Shown here piece after piece: positions 22,030 to 33,679 of a stretch of 64,000 nucleotides of DNA. Under the pieces are notes generated by a model. It searched no databases. It was given only the letters and a program-made list of their open reading frames with translations, and had not been told where the DNA came from. Positions within the stretch are counted from its first letter, which is position 1; each line of letters begins with the position of its first letter. The stretch comes from Piliocolobus tephrosceles (taxonomy: Eukaryota > Chordata > Mammalia > Primates > Cercopithecidae). The stretch is taken from assembly GCF_002776525.5 (NCBI RefSeq), contig NC_045446.1, forward strand, positions 64,996,558 through 65,060,557, read 5' to 3'. A program made the position numbers and the translations under genes.

Positions 22030-22990
22030 TCCCACAGCAAATTCCAAGGGGACTCAAGTCTCAGACTTGGTCCCTCCAGCTGCAATCAGAGAACTAACCA
22101 GACTGTGCAGGGACTTGCTGTAAGGCACATGCCCCTCTGAGCCAATGAGACTGGGCTTTCTAGCCTTCACCCTGCAGCAAATCCTGAGAGAGCCCAGTCT
22201 CAGTTCTGACCCCTCTCACTACAGTGGAGAATTATCCTGTCTGTGCTGAGACCTGCTGGGAGACACATGCCTGTCTGTGCCAACAAGATGGGCTCCTTCC
22301 CATAGCAAATCCCACGGGGGCCCAGTGTCAGCCCTGGCCCCTCCTGCTACAATCAGGTAACTATCTCATCTGCATAGGGATTTGCTAGGAGACACATGCC
22401 CCTCTGAGCCAATGAGACTGGGCTCTCCAGCCTCTACCTCACAGCAGATCCTGAGGAGGCCCAGTCTGCGATTTGGCCCCTCCTGCTGCAGTCAGGGAAC
22501 TATCCTATCTGTGCAGGAACTTGCTGGGCAATGTGCACCTCCCTAAACCAAGACAGGGCTCTCTAGCCTCTGTTCCACAGCAGATCCCAAGGAGGCCTAT
22601 GGTCAGTTCCAGCCCATCCCACCACAATCAGGGAATTATTCCATCTGTGCAGAGCCATGTGGGCAGCTGTATGCCTGTCTGAACCACCATGACAAGCACA
22701 CCAGCCTCCATCCCACAGCAGATCCCAAGGGGGCTCAGTCTCAGCTCTGGCCCCTCTTTGTTGCAGTCAAGGAACTACTTGTGCAGGGACCTGCTAGGTG
22801 ACATACACCTGTCTAAGCCAATGAGATGGACCACCAGCTTCATTCCTACAGCAGATCCCAACATGCCCCAGTCTTAAATCCAGTCCCTTTGGCTACAGCT
22901 TTCGCAACCCTCTCAGTCTTTGCAAGACTTGCAGCAAGCCTGGGTTTAGACCATCCCTCAGTGCTGAGATGCCAGTAGTGGTCCCAGGCT
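22030..22990 (+). repeat. Tandem array of ~136-bp units in the L1 5' UTR
   Basis: Six units plus a partial seventh. Each opens with (c)cacagcagatcc-like sequence (starts near 22,036, 22,170, 22,299, 22,440, 22,576, 22,714 and 22,848). Each continues with a 'cccagtctcag..ctggcccctcc' block, 'caatcaggga', 'ctgtgcagggac', 'gctaggagacacatgcc' and a 'ccaatgagactgggctctccagcct' block. Units differ by perhaps 15-25 percent by eye, so they are old duplications. Confidence 0.9.
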
Positions 22991-23251
22991 CAGGAAACAT
23001 AAGTCAGTCTGCTTAGAATCCCTGGAAGTCCCTCTGAAGAAGGACAGGCACAAACAAAGCCAGACTATAAAGGCAAAAATAAATACCTAATATTTCAAGG
23101 CAAGGACATCACACTTCTACAAAAATCAAGAACATTCAGGGAAATATGACGTCACCAAACAGACAAAATAAGATGCCAGAGATCAACCATAAAGTAATAG
23201 AGATGTGTGATCTCTCAGACAAATAATTCAAAAGAACATTTTTTGGGGTTT

Positions 23252-23571
23252 CTTCTTTGTTTTTTGTTTTGTTTTGTGCTTTTTTTGGAGACAGGCTCTC
23301 ATTCTGTCACCCAGGTTGGAGTACAGTGGCACAAACATGGCTTACTGCAGCCTCAACCTCCTGGGCTCAAGCAGTCCTCCCACCTCAGCCTCCCATGTAG
23401 CTGGGACCACAGGCATGCACCACCATGCCTGGCTAATATTTTAATTTTTTTGTAGACATGGGAGTCTCACTTTGTTGTCCAGGCTGGTCTTGAACTCCTG
23501 GGCTCAAGCAATCTTCCTACCTCAGCCTCCCAAAGTGCTGAGATTATAGGCATGAGTTACCATGCCCAGCC
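23252..23571 (-). mobile_element. Alu (AluJ-type) in L1 A
   Basis: 'ggagacaggctctcattctg' through 'gagttaccatgcccagcc' on the complement. It is diverged from modern Alu at many CpG sites. Confidence 0.92.
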
Positions 23572-24501
23572 AAAACAGATGTTTTAAGGAAGCTCAGTGA
23601 ACTTCAAGAAAACACAGAGAATCAATTCAGAAATTTACCAGAAAAATTTAACAAAGAGATTGAAATAAAAAAAAAAAAATCAAAGAAATCACGGAATTGA
23701 AAAATATAATGAATGAAATAAAAAAGGCAATAGAGAGTATCAAGAGCAGAATTAAACAGAAGAAAGAATCAGTGAGCTCAAAGACTATATGAAAAAAGAA
23801 GAATGAAAAAAAGAAAGCTTGCAGGATTTATGGGACAACATCAAAAAAGAAAATATTAGGGTTGCTGAAGTTAAACAGGGATATGAGAAAGACAAAGGGG
23901 TACAAAGCTTATTCAAAGAATAACAGAAAACTTTCCAAATCTAGAGAATGGGTGGGTGTACACGTACCCCACCATGCCATTACTGCCAGCATAAGCACAC
24001 CCACTTCTACTGCCACCACACTGCCACTGCCAGCATGAACATTAAGCATGGACACCCGTGGCCCTGTACCCTGGCCCATGCTACCACTGGCCATCCAAAG
24101 GATGGCACCTTCAAAGACTGAAGGATTACCAGCCCACACAGAGAAACCTCTGAGAAATATGGGATTACGTAAAGAGACCAAAATTATGACTCACTGGTAA
24201 CACCGAAAGGCAGAAAGAGAAAGCAAGCAACTTGGAAAACACATTCTGGTTATCATCCATGAAAATTTCCCCCATCTTGCTAGAGAGGCCAACATTCAAA
24301 TTCAGGAAATGCAGAGAACCCCTGTGAAATACTACACAAGAAGACCATCCCCAAGAAACATAGTAATTGGATTCTTCAAGGTCAAAATGATAGAAGAAAT
24401 GTTAAAGGAAGCTAGAGAGAAAGGGCAGGTCACCTACAAAAAACCCCATCAACTAACAGCAGACCTTTCAGCACAAACCAGAAAAGAATGGGGGTCTACA
24501 G

Positions 24502-24864
24502 TTTTTCTTTTTTTTTTTCTGTTTTTTTTTTTTTGTTGTTGTTGTTGTTGTTGTTGTTTTGTTTTGTTTTGTTTTGTTTTTTTGAGACAGTCTTGCTCCC
24601 ATCATCCAGGCTGGAGTGCAGTGGTGCAATCTTGGCTCATTGCAACCTCTGCCTCCCAGGTTCAAGTGATTCTCATGCCTCAGTCTCCCAAGTAGCTGGG
24701 ATTACAAGCATGTGCCACCACACCTGTCTAATTTTTTGTATTTTTAGTAGAGACAGGGTTTCACCATATTGGCCAGGCTGCTCTTGAATTTCTGGCCTCA
24801 AATGATCCACCTGCCTCAGCTTCCCAAAGTGCTGGGATTACAGGTGTAAGCCACTGTGCAGGGC
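24502..24864 (-). mobile_element. Alu (AluS-type) in L1 A with long simple-repeat tail
   Basis: Alu dimer on the complement from 'gagacagtcttgctccc' to 'aagccactgtgcagggc'. Its A-tail has evolved into (T)n(GTT)n(GTTTT)n over 24,505-24,580. Confidence 0.93.
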
Positions 24865-25927
24865 TCAGCATTCTTAAAGAAAAGAATTTCCAACCAAGAA
24901 TTTCATATCCAGCCAAGCTAAGCTTTGTAAGTGAAGGAGAAATAAGATCCTTTTCAGACATGCAAATGCTAAGGGATTTCCTTACTATCAGATATGCCTT
25001 ACAAGAGTTCTTGAAGGGAGTGCTAACCTTGGAAAGAAAAGACTGTTACCGGCCACTACAAAAACACACTTAAGTAAATAGACCAGTAACACTATAAAGC
25101 AACCACATGAACAAGTCTGCATAATAATGAACAAATCCCAACATCAATATTCACTTTGAATGTAAATGAGTTAAATGGCACAGTGATCAGTTGAATAAAT
25201 AAGCAAGACCTGATGGTATGCTGTCTTCAAGAGACCCATCTCACATGTGATAACTTCATAGGCTCAAAGTAAAGGGATGGAGAAAAATCTACCAAGCAAA
25301 TGGAAAACAGAAAAAAAGCAGGGGTTGTTGAATTTATTCTGAACTCAGACAAAACAGATATTAAACCAACAAAGATAAAAAAGACAAGGACATTACATAA
25401 TGGTAAAGGGCTCAATTCAACAAGAAGACATAACTATCCCAAATATGTATGCATCTGACAGAGGAGCACCCAGATTCAAAAAGCAAGCTGCTTTTAGAGA
25501 CATACAAAGAGACTTGGATAAACACACAATAATCGTGCAGGACATCAATACCCCAATAATAATATTAGATCATTGAGACAGAAAACTAACAAAGATGTTC
25601 ATGACCTGAACTCAACACTTGACCAAATGGACCCAATCGACATCTACAGAACACTCCACCCCCAAACAACAGAATATACATTCTTCTCAGATGCACATGG
25701 CATATATTCTAAAGTCAACCACACAATCAGAATAGAACAATTCTCAGTAGAATTTTTTTTTTTTTAATCATACTAACCACACTCTTGGAGTACAGCACAA
25801 TAAAATAGAAACACTAAGAAAATTGCTCAAAACCATATAATTACATTGAAATAAACCTGCTCCTAAATGACTTTTGAAATAATGAAATTAAGGGAGAAAT
25901 CAAGATACTGACATTGAATCAACATAC

Positions 25928-26906
25928 TGATTCAGGAGGTAGAAAGAAATTATTTAGGCAGATAGGGTCCTCAGCAAAGTCCTCAGCAAAGCTTCCCTTT
26001 TAGCAAGAAGGAGCCCAAGAAATTATTTTTTTCTAACAAAGAGCAGCCTGAAAAATTGAGCTGAAAACATAGATAAGCAAGCTGGAAGTTTGAACGGGGG
26101 AATGCCAGCAGTTGTGCCAATAGAAAAGGGCTACCCAGGAGCCAGGCATGTCCAACATGGAGGCTCCATCTTCCCTTTTTTGTTACTATGTGTACAGTAA
26201 AGGAATGGGCAACATGGTGCAGGCTAGGCAGAGGACTTGCCTACATAATAAAAGATCAGTATGGGGACGACCAGCTTTTTGTGCCCTATGTAAATGACAC
26301 ACCTAGTGTAATGAGTTTTTCATACCCTATGCAGATGGCACACCTGGTCCAACCAATCTTTCACACCCTATGTAAATCAGATACTGCCTCCTCATCAGGC
26401 ACCTATAAAAGCCCCTGCATTTAACCACATATCTGACAAGCCATTTCTGTGGGATCCCCCTCTCCAGCAGAAAGTTATTATCTTTCTACCTATTAAACTT
26501 CCACTCTTTTTTTTTTTTTTGAGACGGAGTCTCGCCCTGTCACCCAGGCTGGAGTGCAGTGGCCGGATCTCAGCTCACTATAAGCTCCGCCTCCCGGGTT
26601 TACACCATTCTCCTGCCTCAGCCTCCCAAGTAGCTGGGACTACAGGCGCCGCCACCTCGCCTGGCTAGTTTTTTGTATTTTTTAGTAGAGATGGGGTTTC
26701 ACCGGGTTAGCCAGGATGGTCTCGATCTCCTGACCTCATGATCTGCCCACCTCGGCCTCCCAAAGTGCTGGGATTACAGGCTTGAGCCACCATGCCTGGC
26801 CTAAACTTCCACTCTTAAGCTCACTCTTTGTGTGTCCAGGTCCTTGATTTCCTCAGCTGTGAGACAACAAACCTTGGGTATCACCCCCACCAATGAGGCC
26901 ACTTCA
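25928..26906 (+). mobile_element. ERV 5' LTR (LTR8/HUERS-P-like), with Alu inside
   Basis: It begins TGATTCAGGAGG and ends GGCCACTTCA. It is flanked on the left by ATAC, the same four bases that follow the 3' LTR. U3 has three tandem ~41-bp copies of a 'cctatgnaaat' motif (26,288-26,377). TATAAAA is at 26,404 and ATTAAA at 26,492. The Alu at 26,509-26,801 splits the end of the LTR. The name LTR8 is from memory and unverified. Confidence 0.85.
26509..26801 (-). mobile_element. AluYR-like element (Old World monkey lineage) in the ERV 5' LTR
   Basis: Complement dimer with 'agtggccggatctcagctc', 'gggtttacaccattctcc', 'ccacctcgcctggctag', 'attttttagtagag' and 'ggcttgagccacc', the combination I associate with macaque/baboon AluYR. 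A perfect 15-bp target-site duplication (taaacttccactctt) lies at 26,494-26,508 and 26,802-26,816. Confidence 0.88.
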
Positions 26907-26909
26907 TTG

Positions 26910-26926
26910 TGGGGCCCATCTGGGAT
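26910..26926 (+). promoter_or_regulatory. ERV primer-binding site, tRNA-Pro type
   Basis: It lies three bases after the 5' LTR end. TGGGGCCCATCTGGGAT differs by a few bases from the proline PBS consensus, in agreement with a 'P'-type ERV. Diverged, so no longer a good match. Confidence 0.7.
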
Positions 26927-28130
26927 CCAAGGTAGACTCATTGGAAGGGTGAGTATAGAAGCAGACCCCAAATCTTTACTTTCATTTCGGGGCCTTCTGC
27001 CCTCCATTTTAAAATAAAACCAAAAACACTTGGTGTCTGACGGCCACCTAGATGCCCTTAGAGCATGCCACCCATCTCAAGACTCAGATGACAGGCTTGC
27101 TGGGGAGAACTTAATGAATCCCTCAGTACCCTCAGGGTGCTGGGAATGTTGACTCTGTTTCAAACCAGTTTCCTTTCACGGAGAGCCTATTCATTGCATG
27201 GGGCTGGAAGAGGTCCAGAGGCAACTGATAGTTCCTGGCCAGGGATACACTCAGGTGTTACCCGAAGCCTTCTGGATTAAGCTCAGACTCTGACTGCCTA
27301 CTGAGCATCAGTAACAGGATCTCCAAGCTTTTCCTATTGCATTTTTCCTTCTTTCCTGTCAACTGCTATGTCTCGTATCCCCTCTCTGTATGAAATGCTG
27401 TGGGAATTTTTATACTTCAGGGAAATAATCCTGTTAGATAGGATCAGCAAATGCCATAGTAACCAGGAATATAATGCAAAGGATTGCCATTTTTGTGATT
27501 TTCTAGGAATAGAGGATCTCCCTTTCCCCCACAGTGAGCATCAATCTCTCTACCCTTGGTCTGGAGATCACATGGTATTTCAAGGTCTACAGCACCACCT
27601 AGTGGAATAGAAATCCTCTCCATGAAGTATCTTCTCAGCCCTTTGCCTAAACACTCTAGTTTCCCAATTCTCCTCCCTTTTTGTACTCCTCTATTAGAGG
27701 TCAGGCTTTATGCCTCTTTTGTGAATGGGAAAACTCAACAATGAGGAGGAAAACGTCCTCCAAAACCAAATTTTAGTTTTGACACTGTCCCATCAGCAGG
27801 AAAACCACCATTCATTTCCTACATTCTTTTAAGGCACCTATTCTGCCTCCCATTAAAATGGTACTTAAATAGTAAGGGGTTGTTATGTCTTAAAGTTAAC
27901 CAGAACCACTGCCTAACAATAAATATTTTAGTCCAGGCCATAATAGCAGTATAGAGCTCAACCCGGTACACTCTCTCCATTAAGGGGACTTGCAAATACA
28001 ACTGTTACATAGTCTTTTCCAAGAGCCATCTATCATACAAGTCTGGGAAGTCGAAGGGAAATCACCAGTGGAGGATTAGAGTTGCAAGGGTGAATGTGAC
28101 TAAATCCATCACTTAGCTCCTTTAGATCCA
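26927..28130 (+). other. ERV leader region, non-coding
   Basis: Between the primer-binding site and the first gag-like sequence. No intact frame or known domain seen. It includes a splice-donor-like GGGTGAGTATAG at about 26,946. Confidence 0.5.
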
Positions 28131-29500
28131 TGGCTGAGGGACATGCCTGCATCCAAGAGTAGCACCTTTAACAGATGCCGGGGCTCAGGGAACCAAGAAG
28201 GAAAAACAGTTGGGGGATGCTCCCATTGTCTTCCTCTCTACCTTGGGCCATTCCAAAGGAAGGAGGGGAATAAGGGACTCCTTGTCTCCCCTATCTTTCC
28301 AGCCATCTTTAGCCTGCACCCCTCTCAAGTGCATTCTGAAGCACTGAGACTCCTTTAATCCTGAAACTTTGCTTTTGCACAAGGGCATGGCCTTCTTACT
28401 AGACCTTTGCAAGCACTGGACAATCAACCAAGCTCTTTTAGCAGTCATATCAGGCAATCCAAAAGGTAATGATTCCCCAAAACTAAAAAAGCAACTTCAG
28501 GTAGCTATTGAGTGTCCTGGCTCTTCCTCTCACCCTTATTTGGGGCCCCCTCCAACTGTGCCATCAGCTCCTCTAGTTCCACCATCTCCAAAATTCCCCA
28601 CTCCCCCAGCTTCACTCTTACTCCTATAGGAAATGACCAATGGAGGTGATGCCACTAGGGTTCAAGTTCCCGTCTCATTGCATGACCTTAGGCAAATAAA
28701 GGGATACTTAGGCTGATTTTCTGATGACTCCAATAGGTATACAGCTTTCCAAAATTTAACTCAGGTGTTTGACCTCTCATGGAGGGATGTTATAGCTGCT
28801 TCTAAGCCAAACCCTAACTGCAGCTGAAAAACAGGCAGCTCTGCATGCATCAGAGAAATCTGGAGACAAGCAATATGTCTCTTATAGTAGGCCAAAAAGG
28901 AAAAGAGAAAATAGGGAAGGTGAAGAGATAGGGGAACCATCATTCCCAGTGGGGAACTATCATTCCCAGTAGGGAAGAGAGGCAGTACCCTCTTGACAAC
29001 CCTGATTTGGAACCCCGATGACTTCACAGATGAATGGAAAAGGAAACACTTATTAATGTGTATATTGGAGGGCCTACAAAGAACTAGGAGAGCCAAACCT
29101 CTTAATTACTCTAAACTGGCCAAGATAAACCAAAAGCCAGATAAGAACCCTGCAGCCTTTATGGAAAGGCTGAGAGAAGCACTAATAAACCACACCTCCT
29201 TATCCCCTATTCAGTCAAGGGACCGCTCACCCTAAAGGACAAGTTTATTACACAGGCAGCTCCCAATATTAGAAGGAAACTGTAGAAGCAAGCTATAGGA
29301 CCAGATAGCACCTTGAAAAACCTCTTGAGGGTGGTCACCTTGGTCTTTCATAATAGGGACTGGAAGGAGGCCCTGGAGAGAGGAAACACAAGAGAAGGGC
29401 AGAGCCTCTAGTAGCTGCTTTGCAAACTTGCAAAGTCCAGGATCCCCAAGGTGCATCCATTAGTTGCTACCAGTGTGGCAAGTCAGAGTACTTTAAGAAG
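28130..29500 (+). pseudogene. ERV gag, degraded
   Basis: Gammaretrovirus-like gag order: a proline-rich stretch at 28,530-28,630 (PPPTVPSAPLVPPSPK), then a capsid-like frame at 28,993-29,235 (LIWNPDDFTDEWKRKHLL, NPAAFMERLREAL). A nucleocapsid zinc-knuckle remnant CYQCGKSEYFKKE sits at about 29,467, where the knuckle His is Tyr and the last Cys is replaced by a stop. Several frameshifts and stops; a 21-base direct duplication sits near 28,935-28,975. Confidence 0.8.
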
Positions 29501-29699
29501 GAGTGACCAGGCAGCAAGCAGAAGCCACCTCAAGCATGTCCAGCCAGTGGTTGGGACCACTGGAGATCAGACTGCCCCTGGAGACAGAGGTTACTGGGTT
29601 CAGAACCAGTCTCACAGATGGTCCAACAGGACTGATGGGTCCTGGGGTTCAGACCCCTGGCTCTAGCAGCTCAAATTGTCGTTATTGCACAGGAACCCC

Positions 29700-29870
29700 A
29701 GGTGATTCTGAAAATTGAAGGAAGGAAGGAATGTGGACCTTATTCTAGACATTGGAACCAGTATCTCTCTTCTCCCTAATCCAGGCTTCCCCTTTTCCCA
29801 TAGCATGACCATGATGGGCATCTCAGGAAAAGTTCTAACCTGATATTTTTCTCAACCCCTTAGTTGTAGT
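29700..29870 (+). pseudogene. ERV protease remnant
   Basis: 'LILDIGTSISLLP' at about 29,738 occupies the place of the aspartic protease active-site motif, with Thr and Ala of the D-T-G-A motif lost. It lies between the gag knuckle and RT as expected for this ERV type. Confidence 0.55.
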
Positions 29871-30039
29871 TGGGAGGACTTGTTATTTACATATGCCTTC
29901 TTACTCATGCCTGAAAGTCCCACTCCTTTATTAGGCAGAGACATTTTTGCTTGCATGGGGGCCAGCATCCTTACAGCCCCAAGAGAAACTCATTGTCTCC
30001 CCCAGGTGGAAGCTATTATTAATTCAGAAGTGTGAGCAA

Positions 30040-30887
30040 CTCAAGGAAAAATAGGCCAGTCCAGATCCACCTTAAGGATCCCACTTCTTTTCCTAACCAG
30101 AGACAATATCCCCTAAAGCCAAAGCTAGGAAGGGGCTAGAAGCCATTATTAATAACCTGAAAATGCAGGGCCTCCTCAAACCCTGTAGCAGCCCCTGCAA
30201 CACCCCAATATTAGGAGTGCAAAAATCCAGTGGAGAATGGAGACTAGATCAGATCCTCCACATCATTAATAAGGCCATAGTTCCAACTCATCCAGTGGTC
30301 CTTAATCCCTATACTTTGCTAACCCAAATATCTGAGGGAACTAAATGGTTCATAGTCCTAAATCTAAAGGATGCCTTTTTCTATAGAGCGTTATATCCTG
30401 ATTCTCAATACCTGTTTGCCTTCGAAGATCCCTCTGGCCAGATGTCCAGTTAACATGGACAGTGCTGCCTCAGGGATTTTGAGACAGTCCCCACTTGTTT
30501 GGACAGGCACTGTCAAAGGACCTCTCTGAATTTTCCCATCCTCAGGTCAGGGTCTTGCAATATGTAGATGACATACTGCTTTGTGCCCCAACTGAGGAAG
30601 CATCTCAGGAAGGCAGTGAAGCTCTTCTTCATTTCTTAGCCAACAGAGGATATAAGGTTTCAAAATCTAAGGTCAACCTTTGCCAAACCTCAGTGAAGTA
30701 CTGGGTGTAGTGTTGTCTGAAGGGACCAGAGCATTAGGGTAAGAAAGGATTAAGCCAATATCCTCCTTCCCCCTCCCTAAAACCTTGAAGCAACTAAGAG
30801 GATTTGGGGACATTACAGGATTCTGCAAACTCATCTTGGTATGGTGAGGTAGTTTACCCCATATATCACCTCATAAAAGAAACTCAA
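30040..30887 (+). pseudogene. ERV reverse transcriptase remnant
   Basis: Recognisable RT blocks: LLKPCSSPCNTPILGVQKSS (30,172), VLNPYTLLTQISEGTKWF (30,302), and the catalytic YVDD box as LQYVDDILLC (about 30,553-30,582). Frameshifts near 30,453-30,490 and stops at 30,708 and later break it. It cannot make an active enzyme. Confidence 0.9.
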
Positions 30888-31171
30888 GGCTAGGCACGGT
30901 GGCTCACGCCTGTAATCCCAACACTTTGGGAGGCCGAGGTGGGTGGATCATGAAGTCAAGAGATCAAGACCATTCTGGCCAACGTGGTGAAACCCTGTCT
31001 CTACTAAAAATACAAAAATTAGCTGGGCATGGTGGTGCATGCCGGTATTCCCAGCTACCCGGGAGGCTGAGGCAGGAGAATCACATGAACCCAGGAGGTA
31101 GAGGTTGCAGTGAGCCGAGATCACACCACTGCGCTCCAGCCTGGGTGACAGAGCAAGACTCCATCTCAAAA
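30888..31171 (+). mobile_element. Alu (AluS-type) in ERV pol
   Basis: GGCTAGGCACGGTGGCTC to a short A-tail. The target-site duplication aaaagaaactcaag lies on both sides, cutting the connection region between RT and RNase H. Confidence 0.95.
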
Positions 31172-32220
31172 AAAAGAAACTCAAGTGGCTAAAACTCATT
31201 TCCTAACCTGAGAACCTGAAGCTCAAAAGGCCTTTAATCAGTTGAAACAAGCCTTACTTAGGGTCCTTCGCATAGGGAGGGTCTTCAATCTTTATGTATC
31301 AGAAAGGAAGACAATGGCCCTGGGAGTTTTAACTCAAGCCCAAGGACCAGCTCAACAGCCAGTGGGCTCCCTAAGTAAGGAACTTGATTTGGTGGCTAAA
31401 GAATGGCCATCATGCCTCTGAGCCATTGCCACAGTGGCCCTACTGGTACCAGAGGCCACTAAATTAACCCTGGGAAATGGCTTAACTGTTTATAACCCAC
31501 ATAATGTAGCAGGATTGCTGTCCTCTATGGGATGCCCTTGGCTAACAGAAAGCTGACTCCTTAAATATCAGGCTCTGATATTAGAAGGGTCTACAATCCA
31601 ATTAAAAACTTGCTCTTGCCTAAACTCAGCCACTTTCCTCCCCAAGGAAACTGGGGAACCTGAACATGACTGTGAACAAGTTGTGGTACAGACCTATGCA
31701 GCCAGGGAAGCTCTCAGGGAAACTCCCCTAGAAAATCTAGACTGGACCCTCTTCACAAATGGAAGTTCCTTTGTGAAGCAAGGAGTCTGTAAGGTGGTAT
31801 ATGCAATGTACACTATGAATGACATTGAAAGTGCACCCCTCTCCCCAGGCACAAGCATTCAACTAGCTGAACTGACAGCTCTTACAAGAACACTTGAATG
31901 AAGCAAGGGAAAGGTAGCTAACATTTACACAGACTCCAAGTATGCTCTCTTAGTTCTTTACGCTCATGCTGCCATTTGGGAGGAAAGACACTTTCTTACT
32001 ACTAAAGTAAGAAATAAAATAGCTATAAAATAGCATCAGGAAATTAACAAGTTATTATCCTCGGTTTTCCTTCCATGAGAGGTAGCAGTGATGCATTGTA
32101 AGGGACATCAGAAGGGAGCAGATGAAGTAGCCTAAGGAAACAAGTTAGCTGATCAGGCAGCCAAGTCAGCAGCAAGTCAGCCTCAGGGCCTCAATGCACT
32201 TGAAGCCCCTCTAATCTGGG
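31172..32220 (+). pseudogene. ERV RNase H remnant
   Basis: The frame at 31,683-31,901 carries LDWTLFTNGSSFVKQG, where the catalytic Asp of the usual T-D-G-S-S motif is Asn. A second Asp-containing block appears as IYTDSKYALL near 31,925. It is interrupted by several stops. Confidence 0.8.
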
Positions 32221-32269
32221 AAAGCTCCATAAGAGAAATTAAGCCTCAGTAATCCCCTGCAGAAGCAGA

Positions 32270-33665
32270 ATGGGCCACTTCTCAAGGGTATACTTTTCAG
32301 CTCTCAGGATGGCTACAGTCAGAGGATGGCAAACTCCACTTGCCAGCCTCCCGCCAGTGTAAAGTCCTTAAGATCCTTCACCAGGCTTTTCACTTGGGAA
32401 AGGATAAAACTTATCGTGTGCCCAGAGATTTTTCAGGAGATAACTTATTAAAAACGGTCAAGCAGCTTGTTAGTGCTTGTGAAGTCTGTCTTAAAAATAA
32501 TCCCCTTGGTCGGGCACGGTGGCTCACACCTGTAATCCCAGCACTTTGGTGGGTGGATCACTTGACGTCAGGAGTTCAAGACCAGCCTGGCCAACACTGC
32601 AAAACCTCAACTCTACTAAAAATACAAAAAAGTTAACCGGGTGTAGTGGTGCACGCCTATAATCCCAGTTACTTGGGAGGCTGAGGCATGAGAATTGCTT
32701 GAACTCAGGAGGTGGAGGTTGCAGTGAGCTGAGATCGCACCACTGCACTCCAGCCAGAGCAACAAAGTGAAACTGTGTTTCAAAATTATAATAATCCCCT
32801 TAACAGGCATCTCCTTCCTCCTCAAACCCAAAGGATGGGACGCCATCCAGGGAAGGATTGGCAGACTTCACCCACATGCCAAACAAGAAGGACATCCAAT
32901 ACCTCCTGGTATGGGTAGATACTTTCACTAACTGGATAGAAGCATTTCCATGCTGTACAGAAAAAGCCTCCGAGGTAACAAAAGTGTTAATGAAATAACT
33001 CCCCATTTTAGTCTACCTAAGTACCTTCAAGGTGACAATGGCCCCTTGCTTAAGACAGCTGTCACACAAGGGGTCTCAAAGGCACTAGGCATACAGTATC
33101 ATCTCCACTGTGCTTGGAGACCCTAGTCCTCAGGAAAGGTAGAGAAGACAAACAATATTATCAAAAGACATCTCAGAAAACTGTCCCAAGAAACTCATCT
33201 TCCTTGGGTCACTCTTCTTCCCATGGCTTTACTGTGGGTAAGAAACACCCCTTCAAAGTTAAGTCTGACCCTGTTTGAAATGCTGTATTAACAACCTTTC
33301 CTTACAAATGATTTTCTGGTAGACCAAGAGACCTCGAAATTGGTTAAGCATTTAACCTCCCTAGCTTACTTCCAATAGGAATTAACACAACTAGCAGAAG
33401 CCCAACCCCCCAAAATAGGACCATCATTATTTAACCCAGGAGATGTGGTATTAAAGACTCTGCCCTCTGTCTCCCTACCTAAGCCCAAGTTAGGAGGGGC
33501 CCTACACTGTTCTTTCAACCCCTCAGCGAAAAATGTTACAGGAATCACCTCCTGGATGCATCACTCAAGTCAAAGCCTGGAACCTGAGATAGCAACCCCA
33601 GGGAGCCCAGAGGAATGTGCTGGATATCAATGTGAAGAAATAGGAGATCTTAAGCTGAAAATCAT
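32270..33665 (+). pseudogene. ERV integrase remnant, with Alu inside
   Basis: The zinc-binding N-terminal part is seen at 32,340-32,500 (FHLGKDKTY ... CEVCLKNN, with the His and the second Cys pair still visible). An Alu at 32,508-32,789 interrupts it. The core follows at about 32,900-33,250 (LVWVDTFTNWIEAFPC-like, then the region with 'GVSKALG'). The C-terminal part (about 33,380-33,660) is GPSLFNPGDVVLKTLPS-like. Frame is broken repeatedly. Confidence 0.82.
32508..32789 (+). mobile_element. Alu (AluS-type) in ERV integrase
   Basis: GGTCGGGCACGGTGGCTC to a CAAAATTAT tail. A perfect 12-bp target-site duplication aataatcccctt lies at 32,496-32,507 and 32,790-32,801. Confidence 0.95.
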
Positions 33666-33679
33666 AAAAGATAAGTAAA

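Larger units (their letters stand above)
21510..25927 (+). mobile_element. L1 element A, 5' portion (5' UTR, ORF1, start of ORF2)
   Basis: It starts with 'gagaagatggtggaatagaa', a standard old-primate L1 5' end. A tandem-repeat 5' UTR follows (21,950-22,990), then ORF1-like sequence around 23,580-24,490 and 24,865-25,060. The ORF2 endonuclease region is seen at 25,080-25,800 (for example 'aacaagaagacataactatc', 'acccaatcgacatctacaga', 'acattcttctcagatgc'). Both ORFs are broken by stops, frameshifts and two Alus. At 25,928 an ERV interrupts it, and it resumes at 35,615. Confidence 0.88.

Noticed and set aside
22030..22990. Evenly repeated units as a CRISPR array
   Set aside because: Units are ~136 bp, adjacent, diverged, with no short repeat/spacer pattern, and lie in an L1 5' UTR of a primate genome.
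24488..24787. 99-codon plus-strand open frame with poly-Phe/Leu
   Set aside because: Translation of an Alu with its T-rich tail.
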